Source of the DNA: Brienomyrus brachyistius
Lineage: Eukaryota > Chordata > Actinopteri > Osteoglossiformes > Mormyridae
NCBI RefSeq assembly: GCF_023856365.1
Contig: NW_026043009.1
Span: 1 to 64,000, forward strand
DNA: 64,000 bases
Direction of reading: 5' to 3'
Shown one piece after another: positions 21,343 through 34,281 of the stretch (the stretch's first letter is position 1; every line of letters starts with the position of its first letter). A program made the position numbers and the translations under genes. Below the pieces are notes generated by a model. It made no database searches. It was given only the letters and a program-made list of their open reading frames with translations, and was not told where the DNA came from.

Positions 21343-22136
21343 TCCAATTACCATATAAAGGATACAAGATGTAAAGATGACAAATGACATGGCACACATT
21401 TGTTGTTTAGACTGTTGTGTCAGGTTAATTGAAAGCTGAAGGATCTTAGTGTTTACTAGTCTAAGTAACAGAATGTCTAAACACTGTGCTTGCCTTTATG
21501 GGTTTTTAAGCAGAACATATAGGTATAGAAACATATTAACATTACGTTTCACGATTCACTGACTGGAGAATAGGAGAATATACACATCAATATTACTACT
21601 TAAGTTAACTAACCCTAATCCCAACCCCTATTGGCACGGAGCCCGCCAGGGTTCAGGTGAGATATAAATCTGTAATCTGTATCAATGGTTTTGCTATCCA
21701 TACCCACCCTATTAATGTTAGCTTCCCAGGGTTTCTTGTTAGACAAGCTCTGTGTCTCTCTATACCCCCATTTACTGCACGACTGATTGTCCATTTATAA
21801 AGAATCAAATAGGGTGAAGATGGTTTTAGTTTACAATTACTCTGGAAGGTGACCAGATTAAAAAAAACTAAATACCATGCCTACGTGTATGTAATCTCCA
21901 TCACAGTCCCCATTTTCCCCATAATCCTCGTTTTGATAGTGCCAATTTGTGTAATGTGAGTTTTTTTTTTTTTTAAAAAACTGTTATAGAAGAACATACT
22001 GGATGCCACATGTGTACAATTACCCCTTTCTAATTAGGGGGGTCCGTTGTGTCAGCTACAGCCTTTACTAACATACACATAAGTATACAGTCTTACAGCA
22101 CTTTTGTTTTCCTTTTGTATTTAATGGTTTTCCATT

Positions 22137-22480
22137 TAGGGGGCAGCATGGTGGTGCAGTGGTTAGCACTGTTGCCTCACACCTCTAGGGCCCGGGTTCG
22201 AGTCTCCACCTGGGTCACATGTGTGTGGAGTTTGCATGTTCTACCCATGTCATCGTGGGGTTTCCTCCGGGTACTCTGGTTTCCCCCACAGTCCAAAAAC
22301 ATGCTGAGGCTAATTGGAGTTGCTAAATTGCCCATAGGAGTGTATGCGTGAGTGAATAGTGTGTGAGTGTGCCCTGCGATGGGCTGGCCCGCCATCCTGG
22401 GTTGTTCCCTGTCTCGTGCCCATTGCTTCCGGGATAGGCTCCAGACCCCCCGCGATCCAGTAGGATAAGCGGTTTGGAAA
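22137..22480 (+). repeat. tRNA-derived SINE, full-length type (family 1)
   Basis: The 5' end GCATGGTGGTGCAGTGGTTA contains an A-box-like TGGTGCAGTGG, and CCGGGTTCGAGTC is a B-box-like word. The body GTGGAGTTTGCATGTTCT and the tail TAGGATAAGCGGTTTGG match the other family copies at 43826-44179, 50517-50872, 53490-53842 and 54852-55078. Confidence 0.8.
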
Positions 22481-23841
22481 GGCTGCCTAACGCCCTTAAT
22501 TTGTTTGCAATTTCGCCAGGTAGGCTACCTTCTTTAAACTGCGTTTTGCTAGACTACACATTTCGAGATGTTTTATTGTAGTCTTGGTAAATATATATAT
22601 ATAGTTTAGCCTAACCCAGCCACTTAAGGGAGCAAGCCAGCTCAGGTAGGTGCCAGTCCCAAGCCCGGATTAATGGAGAGGGTTGGCGTCAAGAAATAAA
22701 GAGAAATAAAGACAACTAATACTCCTAGTTTGCGAGATCTGACTGCAATGGCAGCACTGCTACAAGGGTGTGGATAAATCTATACAAATATCACCTGCAT
22801 GCACATTACTTCTTTTACAATAACCAACTCCTGATCCATACTGTTAGTCGTGAAAAAAAAAACTATCGTGTACATAGAGGCCCTGTGTAAAAAGATAACT
22901 GCCAAGGAAAAGATCAAAAACATTTATTTCAAGGATACAAAGTTTTTATGGTCATGTACAGTGTACAGTGCAATTCTTATTTGATTAACTTGAATGTCTC
23001 CACAGACTAGACGATTAAACAAATAAAGCAGCGCAACATTACAATAACTAATAACAAATAAACAAAGCTCACGAGTACTATTACAGTATTTATATCATTT
23101 ATTTAAACTTAATTTTACCAGGTAAATTAACTACAAAGCAGTTACCACTGCTTTACCTGCTTCTCGGGAGAAATAGCAGATATACGTCATGTATGTGACT
23201 AAATTCTTAAGCCAATAAGGGCAAAGTTGTGTCGTAATGGAGGCGGATCCAGTTTGTGCAGCCGGTTAAAGACACTACGGGCATGTAAATGGAGAACGAA
23301 ATTATAGTTATACCGAATCTCCTACACACAATACCAAGGTTACCAACTTTGGTCAGCTGACCGGAGTGAGACGTTCAATTCCCGTAAGATTTCTTTGCGC
23401 CAGCCTGAGAGTCTGAAAACACGTCACACCAGATGCATGAGAGATGGAAACCTGGGATATTCAGTCGAATCAGATCAAATATGATGCTAAGTTAGTACTA
23501 AGTTAAAATATGTTCCGGACTTGTAACATGCACCCATGATTTGGAACAGTCAGCAGGCTGTCTCTGGCCACGCCCCCTACACTCGGTCCGGCCCCTGGCT
23601 TTTCCTGAATTCTGATTCCTTTAGATAAACATTGACTTCATTGATATTGTTATTGATTTATCGACAGACCATCATACGTTTTAGACGTTATAATAACAAC
23701 ACTCTATTGATCCCCAAAGAGAGAAATTCTCTCCTTGCCTGCCCCCTCTTACTGTCCATGATACACAAGCACATATGTAGAAAAACGTCAGCTTGGAAGC
23801 CAAGGCTGGACTTAACCTACTCCTTAGGGTTCAACTGGAAA

Positions 23842-23953
23842 CTGCCCCATGGCCGAGCGGTCTAAAGCCTCCTGCGCAGCGAAAATGGCCTTTCAAAGTA
23901 AGGGGTATTCTGTTCTCCGAAGTAAGGCGTGGGTTCGAATCCAACTTCCGACA
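23842..23953 (+). pseudogene. tRNA-Leu-like pseudogene (intron-containing type)
   Basis: ATGGCCGAGCGGTCTAAAG matches the D-arm of vertebrate tRNA-Leu, and GGCGTGGGTTCGAATCCAAC plus CTTCCGACA matches the variable-loop end, T-arm and 3' acceptor strand. The spacing, about 30 bases longer than a mature tRNA, suggests an intron-bearing tRNA-Leu(CAA)-type ancestor. The 5' acceptor strand (CTGCCCC) does not pair with the 3' strand and the anticodon arm is not clear. I call it a pseudogene or tRNA-related relic. Confidence 0.55.
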
Positions 23954-24485
23954 AAAGTTCTTCAATCGCTACAGCAGAATTTGAGCCACTGATCGGCTTT
24001 AATTGCTTTGTTTTATTTTTGCGTTTCAGGCAAAACTACATAACACTTAAGAGGTGCAGGATGATCTGTCTTGCTCTCGCGAGGTTTTTGTACGACGTGA
24101 CATGGTGACATAATGCAGCGGACGATAAAAATCTAACCACAATGCATTGCGTCAGGACCAGAATGTATTGCTTTAAGCCAGCGCTGTATGTGGGTACATG
24201 AAGTGGAAAGCACCCAATAACAAACATAACATTTAAAAAAAATCTACAAACTAGTGGGAATATAAAATAAAATAAATGTGTCTGGGCAAATTGGTAAGTT
24301 AAATTAAATCGTTTTAAGCAGTGTTAAGCAGTGTGTGGTTTTAAACACGAGTAGCATGTACCGTGTTGACGGCGCATGAACGTATCTTGGCAGCACATGT
24401 AAAACTTAGATTTGCAAGCGGGATGTGAAACAGCATTTAGGTGTTTAAAACAGCAATAGAGTGCGTGTTTGTTCACGCAGTTACA

Positions 24486-26538
24486 ATGTTTAGTTGTTAT
24501 TTCTGTGGAACATCAGTGCAAACCCTTAGGGAACATGTTTTACATGTCAAACTTCACCGTCATGAACCACGATGCGTGTTCAAGTGTGGCGCTACAGATT
24601 GCCACAATACGTTTCGTTCATATGGGGAATTTAAGGCTCATTTTTACCGTAAACATAACACAGATTCATATATTGATACTACAAATGCCCTTACGGTGTT
24701 TACGTGTAATATGTCTATGTGCCAGCGCCAATGTCGCGATGTCAGATCACTAACAGCTCACTTAAAGGAACATATAGCCGAAGGACGTGTTGTGACATGT
24801 CCGGTGACAGGATGCGACCATACGTTCACTGTGAGATCGTCGTTTACAGCCTACATGTCCAGGAAACACAGACAATGTTCTGTGGACAGTATAAGAGATC
24901 TTAATAAGGAGACAGTTTCTCAGTTTCTTGAAACTGAACCGTTAGTTACAGGCCCTACAGAGAGATTTAGTGAGACTGATGAAGGTGAAGTCCATCTTAC
25001 AGAAAATTTCAGTGACCTTTTTCTTAGAAATATTTCTCTTTTCTACTTGAAATTACATGGGCAGTTTCTTCTGCCAGCATCAACTATACAAAATATTATT
25101 GAAGAGATGCTAAGCATACATGAACTAGGACAGACATATACTTTGAATAAATTAAGTGCATTCCTGAAAAGTGACTTAACTGAATTAACAGATGAGGTTA
25201 TTGGTAGTATATGTGATGTTGTGAAGGAATCTGACCTTTTCACCATTAGTCATGAAGGACCAATGAGAACCAATTTTTCAAGAACTAGGGCTTTTAAACA
25301 GATGTTTAGATACACAGAACCTGTAAAGTTGTACTTAGGAAGGGATGAAACAAGGTCACAGAGGTTTGCCTACTATGTTCCATTGAAAGACACTTTGAGA
25401 CATTTACTGGAGTCAGACTTATGGCAGAATTGTGCTGCACAGGGTACATACGTACCATACACTGATGTGCTTTGTGATGTCAGTGATGGTCAGGTATATA
25501 AAAACAATGAGTTCTTTTCTCAAAACCCATCATGTCTAAAACTAATTCTATATCAAGATTCTTTTGAGGCGGTGAACCCATTAGGTTCAGCAAAAAGCAG
25601 CACAAAGTAGTAGCTGTATATTTGTCTCTGGCTAATTTACCACCTCATCAAGTACAGACCACATGTCACTTGTAATGCTGTGTCAGGAAAAAGACTTCAA
25701 ACACTTTGGCCATGACAAAGTTTTCTCAAGGCTCATTGCAGACTTAAAAGACCTGGAAGACAATGGAATAACGGTGGCAGAGGAAAAAGTTAAAGGGACT
25801 GTTTTGTGCATTGCAGGGGACAATTTGGGGTCTCATAATATCGGTGGATTTACAGAAAATTTTAGTTTTTCTGAATATTTCTGCAGGTATTGCCGGACAA
25901 CCCGAACAGATTTTCAAACAGATCCAAATGCATTTTACAGTCTGAGGAACAACAAAACGTTGAAGGTATAATATCTGAGTTTTAATTCATTGAATTACTT
26001 CGATGTTTGTATGCCTGGCCTGCCACCTTGTTTAGGCCATGACATTTTTGAGGGTATCCTTTCCTATGATTTAGCCCTTTACCTGAAGTACTTCATCAAG
26101 CAAAAAAAGTGGTTCACTTATTCAATTCTGAATAGACGCATTAAGAAATTTAAGTACAGTGGCTCTGATGTGTTGAGTAAGCCATGTGCAGTAAACTCCA
26201 ATGGAGTAAAGCTTTATGGTCAGGCTGTTCAGAACTGGAATTTTCTAAGACTTCTTCCTGTGATCATGTGTGACAAGGTGAAAGAGCCCACAGATGATGA
26301 TTGGCAGTTGACCCTTCAGCTAAAAGACATTGTGGAGCTGATTTGTGCACAGAAAATTTTATTGCCAGAGGTTGCATACCTTGACGTTCTTATCCAAGAA
26401 TATCTTGCTTGTAGATTTTCTTTCTTTCCAGGACATAGGTTAAAGCCTAAGCATCACTACTTGCGACACTACCCTGCACTGATTTTAAAGTTTGGTCCTT
26501 TGATCAGGTTGTGGACAATGCGATTTGAAAGTAAATAA
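24486..26538 (+). pseudogene. C2H2 zinc-finger transposon-derived gene, frameshifted
   Basis: An intron-less frame runs from the Met at 24486 (an in-frame Met also lies at 24441) to a stop at 25608, then continues after frame changes at 25663-25971 and 25990-26538. The N-terminus has four C2H2-like fingers (CYFCGTSVQTLREH, CHNTFRSYGEFKAHFYRKH, a CQRQC-type finger, and CDHTFTVRSSFTAYMSRKH). The fourth has lost a zinc-binding His (AYM). Downstream, HDIFEGILSYDLALYL and KPKHHYLRHYPALI are hallmarks of a transposase-like family repeated in fish and invertebrate genomes, possibly related to CACTA/tnp2-type elements. At least two frame breaks, plus truncation after MRFESK, make it a pseudogene. Host function is unlikely. 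Confidence 0.65.
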
Positions 26539-27019
26539 GGCACCATGGCAACAACAGTCAGAACAGCATCCAGTTCACAGCTAGTTTTAAAAATTGCTTT
26601 AACGCAGAGTGATTACAGGAAATAGGTGTACTGCTTAATATTAATTAAATTATTAAAATGTGCTAATAATAGACATATTTGTCAGTCAGACATTGTGCTT
26701 TTTAAAGAGCAGAAGGGATACATTAAATTACGATTATATTGTCCTTACTGTATATATTTTTACATTTTTCCCCTCAATGATTGTCAAGTGATCACAATTC
26801 TTACTGTGCTTTACCCCTCACTTGATAGAGATGTACCAAAACTGAACATATAACTGGATTTCACTCAGAATAACCAGGCCTTCTTTTTGGACTCTTTATC
26901 CCTTTTTATTTTATCTTCGCTTTCCTCAAGCCAGGCATTTACAGGTGAAAAACCTTAAACCACAAAACACCAACTTTCACCAATCTATCTTATGAGCAAA
27001 CACAAAATTTTACTTTAAA

Positions 27020-27021
<2 letters not shown>

Positions 27022-27079
<58 letters not shown>
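27022..27079. repeat. (TA)n microsatellite
   Basis: About 29 uninterrupted TA units in AT-rich intergenic DNA. Confidence 0.95.
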
Positions 27080-27083
<4 letters not shown>

Positions 27084-27959
27084 CACACAAAATATACAAT
27101 GAATGACCAATCTCAGCTTCAAATTTCCACACAATTATACATAACTTGTTCTGAATAAAATTCCTCCAAACATCAAAGTTTAAGATCAAACCACTGGGGA
27201 AACACATAAATGAGTTACTCAACGCAATAAATTGCAATGAAAAGCTAACCAATTAGACAATCGAACAATAGGTTTAACACTTCTGCCCATATGAATTATT
27301 AAAAGGAAAGTTCACCCTTAATACTTTTTTTTTTTCTTTTTAGCAATTTAATATTTAACTTTTAGATAAACTAAAAATAGAACCCCCCCTTTTAAACCGC
27401 ATTAATGCAAACATCTGAATCAATAAAACAGCATTCCACATATTGTCATTAAGACACTTACAGCACACCATTTATTCCTAATACAGTCAAATACCACAAC
27501 TCATATAATGTTACAAGCCAGCACCAGCGCCTCAATGCCTCATTAGCGCACCCCATTAAGAAATAAACCCCACTCGCAACAGGTAGTGCTTGCTACAAAT
27601 AACATTTGCAACAAAGTCCAACACGCATGGTTCATGGTCTTACCGGCTGTCCGTTCAGAGTCTACTTTTCAGTACACAATCGCAGCACAGTTCCAGAAGC
27701 ACTTGGTGTAGATTTGACCCTTTGCTTGTCGCGCTACCAATGCGTTTTGCCGACTTTATCCAAAATAAAGAGCAGGTGCGTCCGTTAATGCCTTCCCCTC
27801 GGGTGCACACAGGTGAGTAAACTTTGGTTCCGCATGACCACTTGCGTGAACGATGTAACCACTTGCTGGAATGACGTTCATCGCAACAATGATATAAATA
27901 TTTTCCCCCCTGACATATAATCAGTGTAAGCACACAAACACATTGGCCGGTTATCCTAT

Positions 27960-28805
27960 TCATTCAGTTCCACGGACAGTGACCTGTGTTACTGTGCTGT
28001 GACATCTGGTTCCTTCATTGGCTCTGTATATTTCTATAAATGACTAAATGGCTCTGTTGTAGAAATTTCCAGCCAGAGACTTGGTTCCTATATAACGAGA
28101 AGATTTTATTTTTACTCGGACTGAGAAGCTACAGAAAATCATCTCTGCATGTGATCTCCCCTTTACTGCTCAAGCAGAGCACACGCACATCAGCAAGTGT
28201 CAAGGCAGCAAGTGCATACAAACAACTTCTCAGGGCCTTCAGGAAGAGTCAGACTGCGGTGTCATTCAGAGATACCATTGTCTAAGACTTGCACTAAAAC
28301 ATTCTATGCACTTGGGCATATTTAAACAAAGTAGTATGGTACCTATGTCAGAATCCATCCCTGCCTTGTCCTGTTCACATGTCACTGGCCATCCTATTCT
28401 CTCCTCTGTCTTGTACCCCTTAGCCCATAGTGTGTTTGCCTGCTCATCGGGCCACCATGTGGCTTAACGGGCCAAGTGGTTGGCCACCGTGCCTGACTCC
28501 CCTTTTGATTGTGGGTTTTGAGGATATCAGTGGGTCTGTGTTTTCATGATTGTCCCCCAGGCCACCATGCAGCTCAGCCCTTGATTCCAACTACAGTAGC
28601 AATCAGGTGGTTCTCGGTCTACTAGGACTGTATAACAGGATTCTTCACCCATTCTATCTTTACTCCTTCAGCCGCATACATGAGTCAGACCTATAGGTTA
28701 TTCAAATTCCGTCCTGCCAAATTTACTGGACAGGAAGTGGACACTGCAAATGAATGTGTGAATACGCCAATACCTACATCTTTACAAGTTACATTAAGGG
28801 GTTTG
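27960..28805 (+). repeat. Long dispersed repeat, copy A
   Basis: This segment is the reverse complement of copy B (31265-31640) over its first 330 bp, and of copy C (49670-50290 plus 51295-51440) over its whole length. Shared words are AAATGGCTCTGTTGTAGAAA, GCATGTGATCTCCCCTTTAC and CCTATAGGTTATTCAAATT. It carries no recognisable ORF. Copies A and B form an inverted pair around 28.8-31.2 kb. Confidence 0.8.
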
Positions 28806-29579
28806 GTACAGTAAATGGCTGTGAGGTGGGATTTCTTCTTGATGTTTGTTTGTAGCCCGTCCACCAGCAGCTGCTGCTGTATTTATCACACCAAGCAGGG
28901 AAAGTATATTGCTAAATTTTCCTTAGTTCAATTACGCTTGATTAAGCTAATTAAGCCGGCTATGTTATTTACATTCAGAAGGATGCCGCCATATTGGGTT
29001 ATACACAGATGCCACGATAGCTCACACTCACATTCCCTCTTCATTATTTTTCTAAACACACTCTATCCTGCCTTGTCACCTGCAACAAGATCTCACTCCC
29101 TGTAGCAATAAAAGTCTTTCTTATGATTGAGCAGATTTCTGCTTCTCTCCTAACCATGGGCATCCAAAGTAAGATGAAGCAAAATGTTAGGAAATTTGAT
29201 AACACATGGTTACTCTTTTGGTAACAGTGACTTTGGTTTTATTTTGATAGATGTAAACTACATAATATGGTCTTAACCTTGTTTTCTGTCCTAAAAGCAA
29301 ACTTTTATGTTACAGGAGAAAAGTGCACAGCTGCTTGGATCAACCCCAGCTAATCAGCGCATATGGGAATCTTTTCAAAATACCATGTGAGTCTTATGCA
29401 ATTTACCCAATTAATATAAGCTATTTAGATGACGCTTAAATAATCAATTCCCATCAACTTAGTGTCAAAACACAAACTCAGTGGCAAAAAAGTGAAGGGC
29501 AACAGACTAAGTTGTGAAAATGAAATCTGCATGTGATGAAAGGGCATGTGACTGTATCGCGATGATTATAATCATCAGA

Positions 29580-30290
29580 TCAAACGGACCACGGAGTTGG
29601 CGGTATGGTCACACTGCTGGTCCCATGTCAGTAGGGTATAGCACACCCCTGGGCCCGGATACTACTAGGATGTCACTGGTGTACCACTGTGCCGTCAGAG
29701 TGTGGTGTGTCACTCCACAGCATTGGCAGGATTGCTCCTCTCCCTGCAGCGCCACCATACGCACATGACGGTCATCTGTGGTACTGCAGAACTGAGATGT
29801 ATCGCTGAACATGGTAGGACGCCAGTCGTCATCAGTCCATCAGTCCATGCCTCCCAGTGACTACACCACTCCAAACGCAACCGTTTCTGTGCTATTGTGA
29901 ACGGCAGCCTATGCATGGGACGGTGAACCCGTAGTCCAGCTGATGCCAGTCATCGCGACACGATGATATAGGGTGTTGTAGAGAGTCCAGTAGCTGTGTC
30001 CATATATCAGGCGCAGGTGTCATGGGGATCTGTGATGCTTGGAGCACAATCCGACGATCCTTCCTTGGCGTGGTCTGTCTTGGATGACCAGAAACTTCAC
30101 GACGTGTGTGGATGCCTCACGTGCCCATTGGTTTCAATATCAGGCCACTGTGATATCCGCATGGCCCACATGCAATTGCAGCACATGACCACCTGGCTTC
30201 ATGTAAACCCGCAATGCAACCCTATCAAACTCCGTCAAGTGCCGTTAACACTGTCTAATGTGACTACGAGGCATCCTGTGTCTGGTGATT
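29580..30290 (-). pseudogene. Tc1-like transposase remnant
   Basis: The minus strand gives, in shifting frames, words of Tc1 transposase: AQKRLRLEWCSHWEAWTD, MFSDTSQFCSTTDDRHVRM and WRCRERSNPANAVE. The FSDTSQF segment corresponds to the catalytic FSDESxF region, where the first Asp is kept but neighbouring residues have changed. The HTH part (30100-30290) is only faintly readable. Stops and frameshifts exclude activity. It lies between copies A and B of the long repeat. Confidence 0.7.
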
Positions 30291-31264
30291 AAACATGCCA
30301 ACTCCTTGCAATTTGAATCATTTACATATCCATCACTGGTCTGCACATGTACCAGATTACATCTTTAATCGGATAGTTACTTCTGGGTTCTCAACTTTTT
30401 TTTTCATAATACCCCTTAAGTGTATATGCCCTTCACTGATGAGAAATTCATCAACATCTAAGTCCTACATTCATGTACAATGCATATTAAATGAATATTT
30501 TGTCACTATTAGTTTTGATGTATCATTCTTTGAATGCACTCAATTGAATCATGGACAGTGGTTCCACATGGAAAAAAATGAATATTCCGAAAAGGAAAAA
30601 TCCTTCTTCGGTTGATACATTCACTTTGTGTTCTGAGAATTTTTCCCTTGAGTGCCTTGTACAGTATGTCTAGTGTGTTTTTGGTGTGAATGTGGCCATA
30701 ATCATACAAGGAAAAAACCACTGACTTGTAGTGAACATGTAAAACCGCAACATGCAGTGTCATACGTAACTGAAATAAGAAATGCTGGATTGCCTGAGTT
30801 GCATGCGTGCATGTTTTTTAATATGGGCAACATGGTTCCCTGAGATGCCTCAGTGTTGCTCACCGCCATCTCTAACACACAACCTCACAAACCATCTTAA
30901 AACTACTGAAAGAAATAATTGGCTACACTGCAGCTCCACTGTTTTGTTTGGCACCCCTGCATGTCCTGCATTGTGTGGGGAAAAAAGCTGAAGGCTGAGG
31001 AATGTTACATAACACAGCTAGAATGTAAAAACTCTCTCTGGTGTAATTCACTGCGTAAAACCAATGGTCCTAAGTGTGGTGTCTTCTTCATAACACTCCC
31101 TGATGTTTGTGTCCGTGACCATGAGATAGGGTGGCTGCTTTTCTTCCTTGCTTTCCTTGTATTCCTACGTTTCCTCCCCAGCCTTGGTTGGTAGGTCAGG
31201 CAGCATCACCTTGTTTTAATAGACCCAGGTGCAATTTATCTTGAAATTAGACTCAAGTGCAGAA

Positions 31265-32060
31265 AATGTTCTATCAGAAGTCTTTGACAATCTCTGAATT
31301 ACACAGAAATCTGACTTCTTCTGAAGCTGTGAAATTGTTCATCTGTATTTGCTGCATTGGTACTTGTTGATGTGCGTGTGCCCTGCTTAAGGAGTAAAGG
31401 GGAGATGACATGCAGAGCTAGTTTTCTGTAGTTTATTTTCTTTGTCTGAATAATAATATTCTCTTCATATAGGAACCCAGTCTCTGGCTGGAAATTTCTA
31501 CAATAGAGCCATTTAGTTATTTCTAGAAAAATATTTAGAGCCAATGACCTGATGTCATAGTAACACAGGTCACTGTCCGTGGTGCTGAATTCTCTACTTG
31601 ATGGGCTGGTGCTGAATGAATAGGCCAGGTGTCTGTGTGCTTCCACTGACTGGCACCCAGACATATAATGACTTTTAACAATGAAGGGGGAAAAGTCCAG
31701 ACAGGAAATTAGTCAACAGTAATTAGTAATCAAATATAGTTCTCATTTATCATTATGTAAATTTCAAAAACCTTTTCTGACTATTAATCTGCACGTTGCA
31801 ATAATTTAATATTAACTAACTTGCTGTAACGTAAAGTGAAAAACAAGTTTTAAAACTAGCTGTGAAATTTTTGATGCTGTTGACCTGAATGTTGTTGCCA
31901 GAGCCTTAGGATACGTCTCTACACATAAGTGAGGGGATGGATGCACTATTCTATGGAGGCTTCTGAAGAGAATTATTATCCCAAATTTAAATTGAGAGAG
32001 ATGATTAATTCCTTTTTAATGCAGTCTGCCTTAAGAGCCCCTGTTCTGCCGTTGATCTTT
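31265..32060 (-). repeat. Long dispersed repeat, copy B
   Basis: In inverted orientation to copy A, and parallel to copy C over 31490-31690 and again over 31900-32060 (ACATAAGTGAGGGGATGGAT; GAGCCCCTGTTCTGCCGTTG). After about 32060 it diverges from copy C exactly where copy C enters integrase-like coding sequence. No intact gene is present. Confidence 0.75.
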
Positions 32061-33509
32061 TGCATGGATGCTATCATGTATTAGTTTACTCTATGAAATT
32101 TAGTTTGAATTTTGATCACATGTCAAACTAAAGCATTTTGGACTGGATTCCTGAGTTCTTTTTAACGCTGTTAAGTTACATTTTTATTTCAGCATAATTA
32201 CAAGTTCCCGCAGGGAAGAAATAAGTCAGTTACTTAATAAATGACTATAAAGTAGTTGCTGCAGTATATATTCCATAAATTTACTGAACTGGAGTTTTAT
32301 GCATCCTTACAAAGTAATAACTGTATGTGTTCTTTAAGTATGAAAGAGTTTAGGACATTGTCACCTGCAGTGGACGGCCACGTGTCCCCATAATTATAAC
32401 TTTAGATTATATTTCTGCATGACTGAGTATTCACTGAGTACCTGGTAGTGTTGGATGATATTTACGTCTCATATTTACCATTTATGTCAGTCTTCAAAGT
32501 GTGTGAATTATTAAGGTTGGTCTTGGTTGTTTTCTTCCCTGGAGAAACAGAAGTTTAATGCCATGATGCCACAGCAGCTCGCCGTTCCTGTCAGTACGGT
32601 GGAGGTAAGAGTTTGAAACATTCATCAGCCTGTCAGCTACGCATCTCGCCTGGACATGGGACTCAGCTTTTATTCTTCCATAATACCGCTTAAGTACCTC
32701 ACTCTACTCAATCTCAGTACTGTTTAAGGGTAAATAACTTTTGTCACTGACTGCCAGAGATTATGGCAATTAAATGGAAAATATGAAGCAGACATATGAA
32801 ATACAGTGGGCTGTTTGCAGTAAGTTGGGCTTAGGGTTAGTAATGGGGCTTTTTCCACTGACTTCTGCTTCTGTGCCCTTTCTTCACACTGCTGTTCAAC
32901 TGTCCTCTTTATAGGAGGGAGGAGCAGCGCAAATGCAGCCGACAGATATAAAGCCATGTGCTGGCAGCAGACGCTTCGCACCCCTTAATAGCATATCTGT
33001 TGCTGGTAAGACTGTCTGTGCTGCCGGTCATCTCAGTAACCAGGTGAAACTCCCCAGGCAAGATCAGGACAATGTTGTGTTGAGTTTCAGTGAGTTTCCT
33101 GTGTGTAAAGCCAGTTTTGGGGTCAATGTGGAGCCTGGTCCAGTCATGAGCTGGGGAGACGTGACCAAGGCTGCACTGTTACTCTTGTGTGTCTTTTCAT
33201 TCAAAACTCTTTTTTTTTTTATTTCCCCATAGTGTCCATCATCTTGAGCAGCACCGGCTGTCATTTAGCACAAAAGATGCCTGTTCAGTTTTCCATCTGA
33301 ACAAGGGCCCTCTGGACCCAGGTGTGCACTACATGAGCACTTTGTTCCTGACTCCTTATCAGCGTTTACATTTACACTCTCAGCCAGTCTTTAATCTGCA
33401 AAGTTACGCTTGGTGAGATTTATACAGACACGAGTAAAGAGGATTTTTTCACTTTTCCCAAATTCCCTCTAAGTCTGTATTTTCACCTCTTGAATGCTGG
33501 GATTTGTAG

Positions 33510-33840
33510 GCCCAGCTCTTCACCATGTATAACAACATCACCCTCAACGCTAGAGAAACCAAGGAGCTGATCCTGGACTTTCGCAAACGGATGACTCCCC
33601 AAAGTCCTATCTACATCGCAGAGGATGCTGTAGAGGCTTCAACAGCTTCCAGTTCCTCGGGCACACAGCTTCTGGCGGTCAAAGGCATCGTCTTCAGGTG
33701 CTGCCTCAGAAAAGCAAGCAGCACCTTGAGAGACTCTAGCCACCCAGCACTGTCACTTTTCACCTTCCATCCATCCATCTGCACAAGCATTTCCAGATTT
33801 AGAGACAAGTTTCCTCCCCATTGCTGTTAACCAGCCAGTG
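33510..33840 (+). pseudogene. LINE reverse-transcriptase fragment
   Basis: The plus-strand frame contains NARETKELILDFRK, the conserved word after the catalytic region in jockey/Rex-type LINEs, then SSGTQL and LRKASSTLRDSSHPALSLF, which resemble the downstream part of teleost LINE ORF2. It ends at a stop near 33830. The catalytic core is missing. Confidence 0.65.
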
Positions 33841-34281
33841 ACGCTGACATTTCCTCACACTGCCACTGTTACCTCATTCTGTACTGTTACTGTGTCTGTC
33901 TATGCTGGTGCCATTACTTTAATTTTATTTATATAGTATTATCACTGGTTATACTGTTGAGGTGCAACTACAGACAATTTTTCTTTGAATTAATCTAGCG
34001 ACTATTTTCCCAAGCTGTTGATTCATCAAAACTATTATTTTTCCTCCAGAAAATCAGATTGACCGTTTAAGTTAATATTATTTTAAGAACAACACAAACT
34101 ACGTCATTGCGGGGTTTTAGATAATGGACACTATACAGATATTTTTTTCGCCCACCATTCAATAAGCAGATAAGTAACTTGTCTAAAATATTTAGATTTG
34201 TATTGTGATCCCCAAAAGTTAGTAATCTGTATAAAATCAGTGTATTTTTGTTTTTTAAATTTGATTCTGTAAATCAATGTA

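Noticed and set aside
24719..25246. Overlapping short ORFs on both strands within the zinc-finger pseudogene
   Set aside because: Shadows of the main frame, which has clear zinc-finger motifs.
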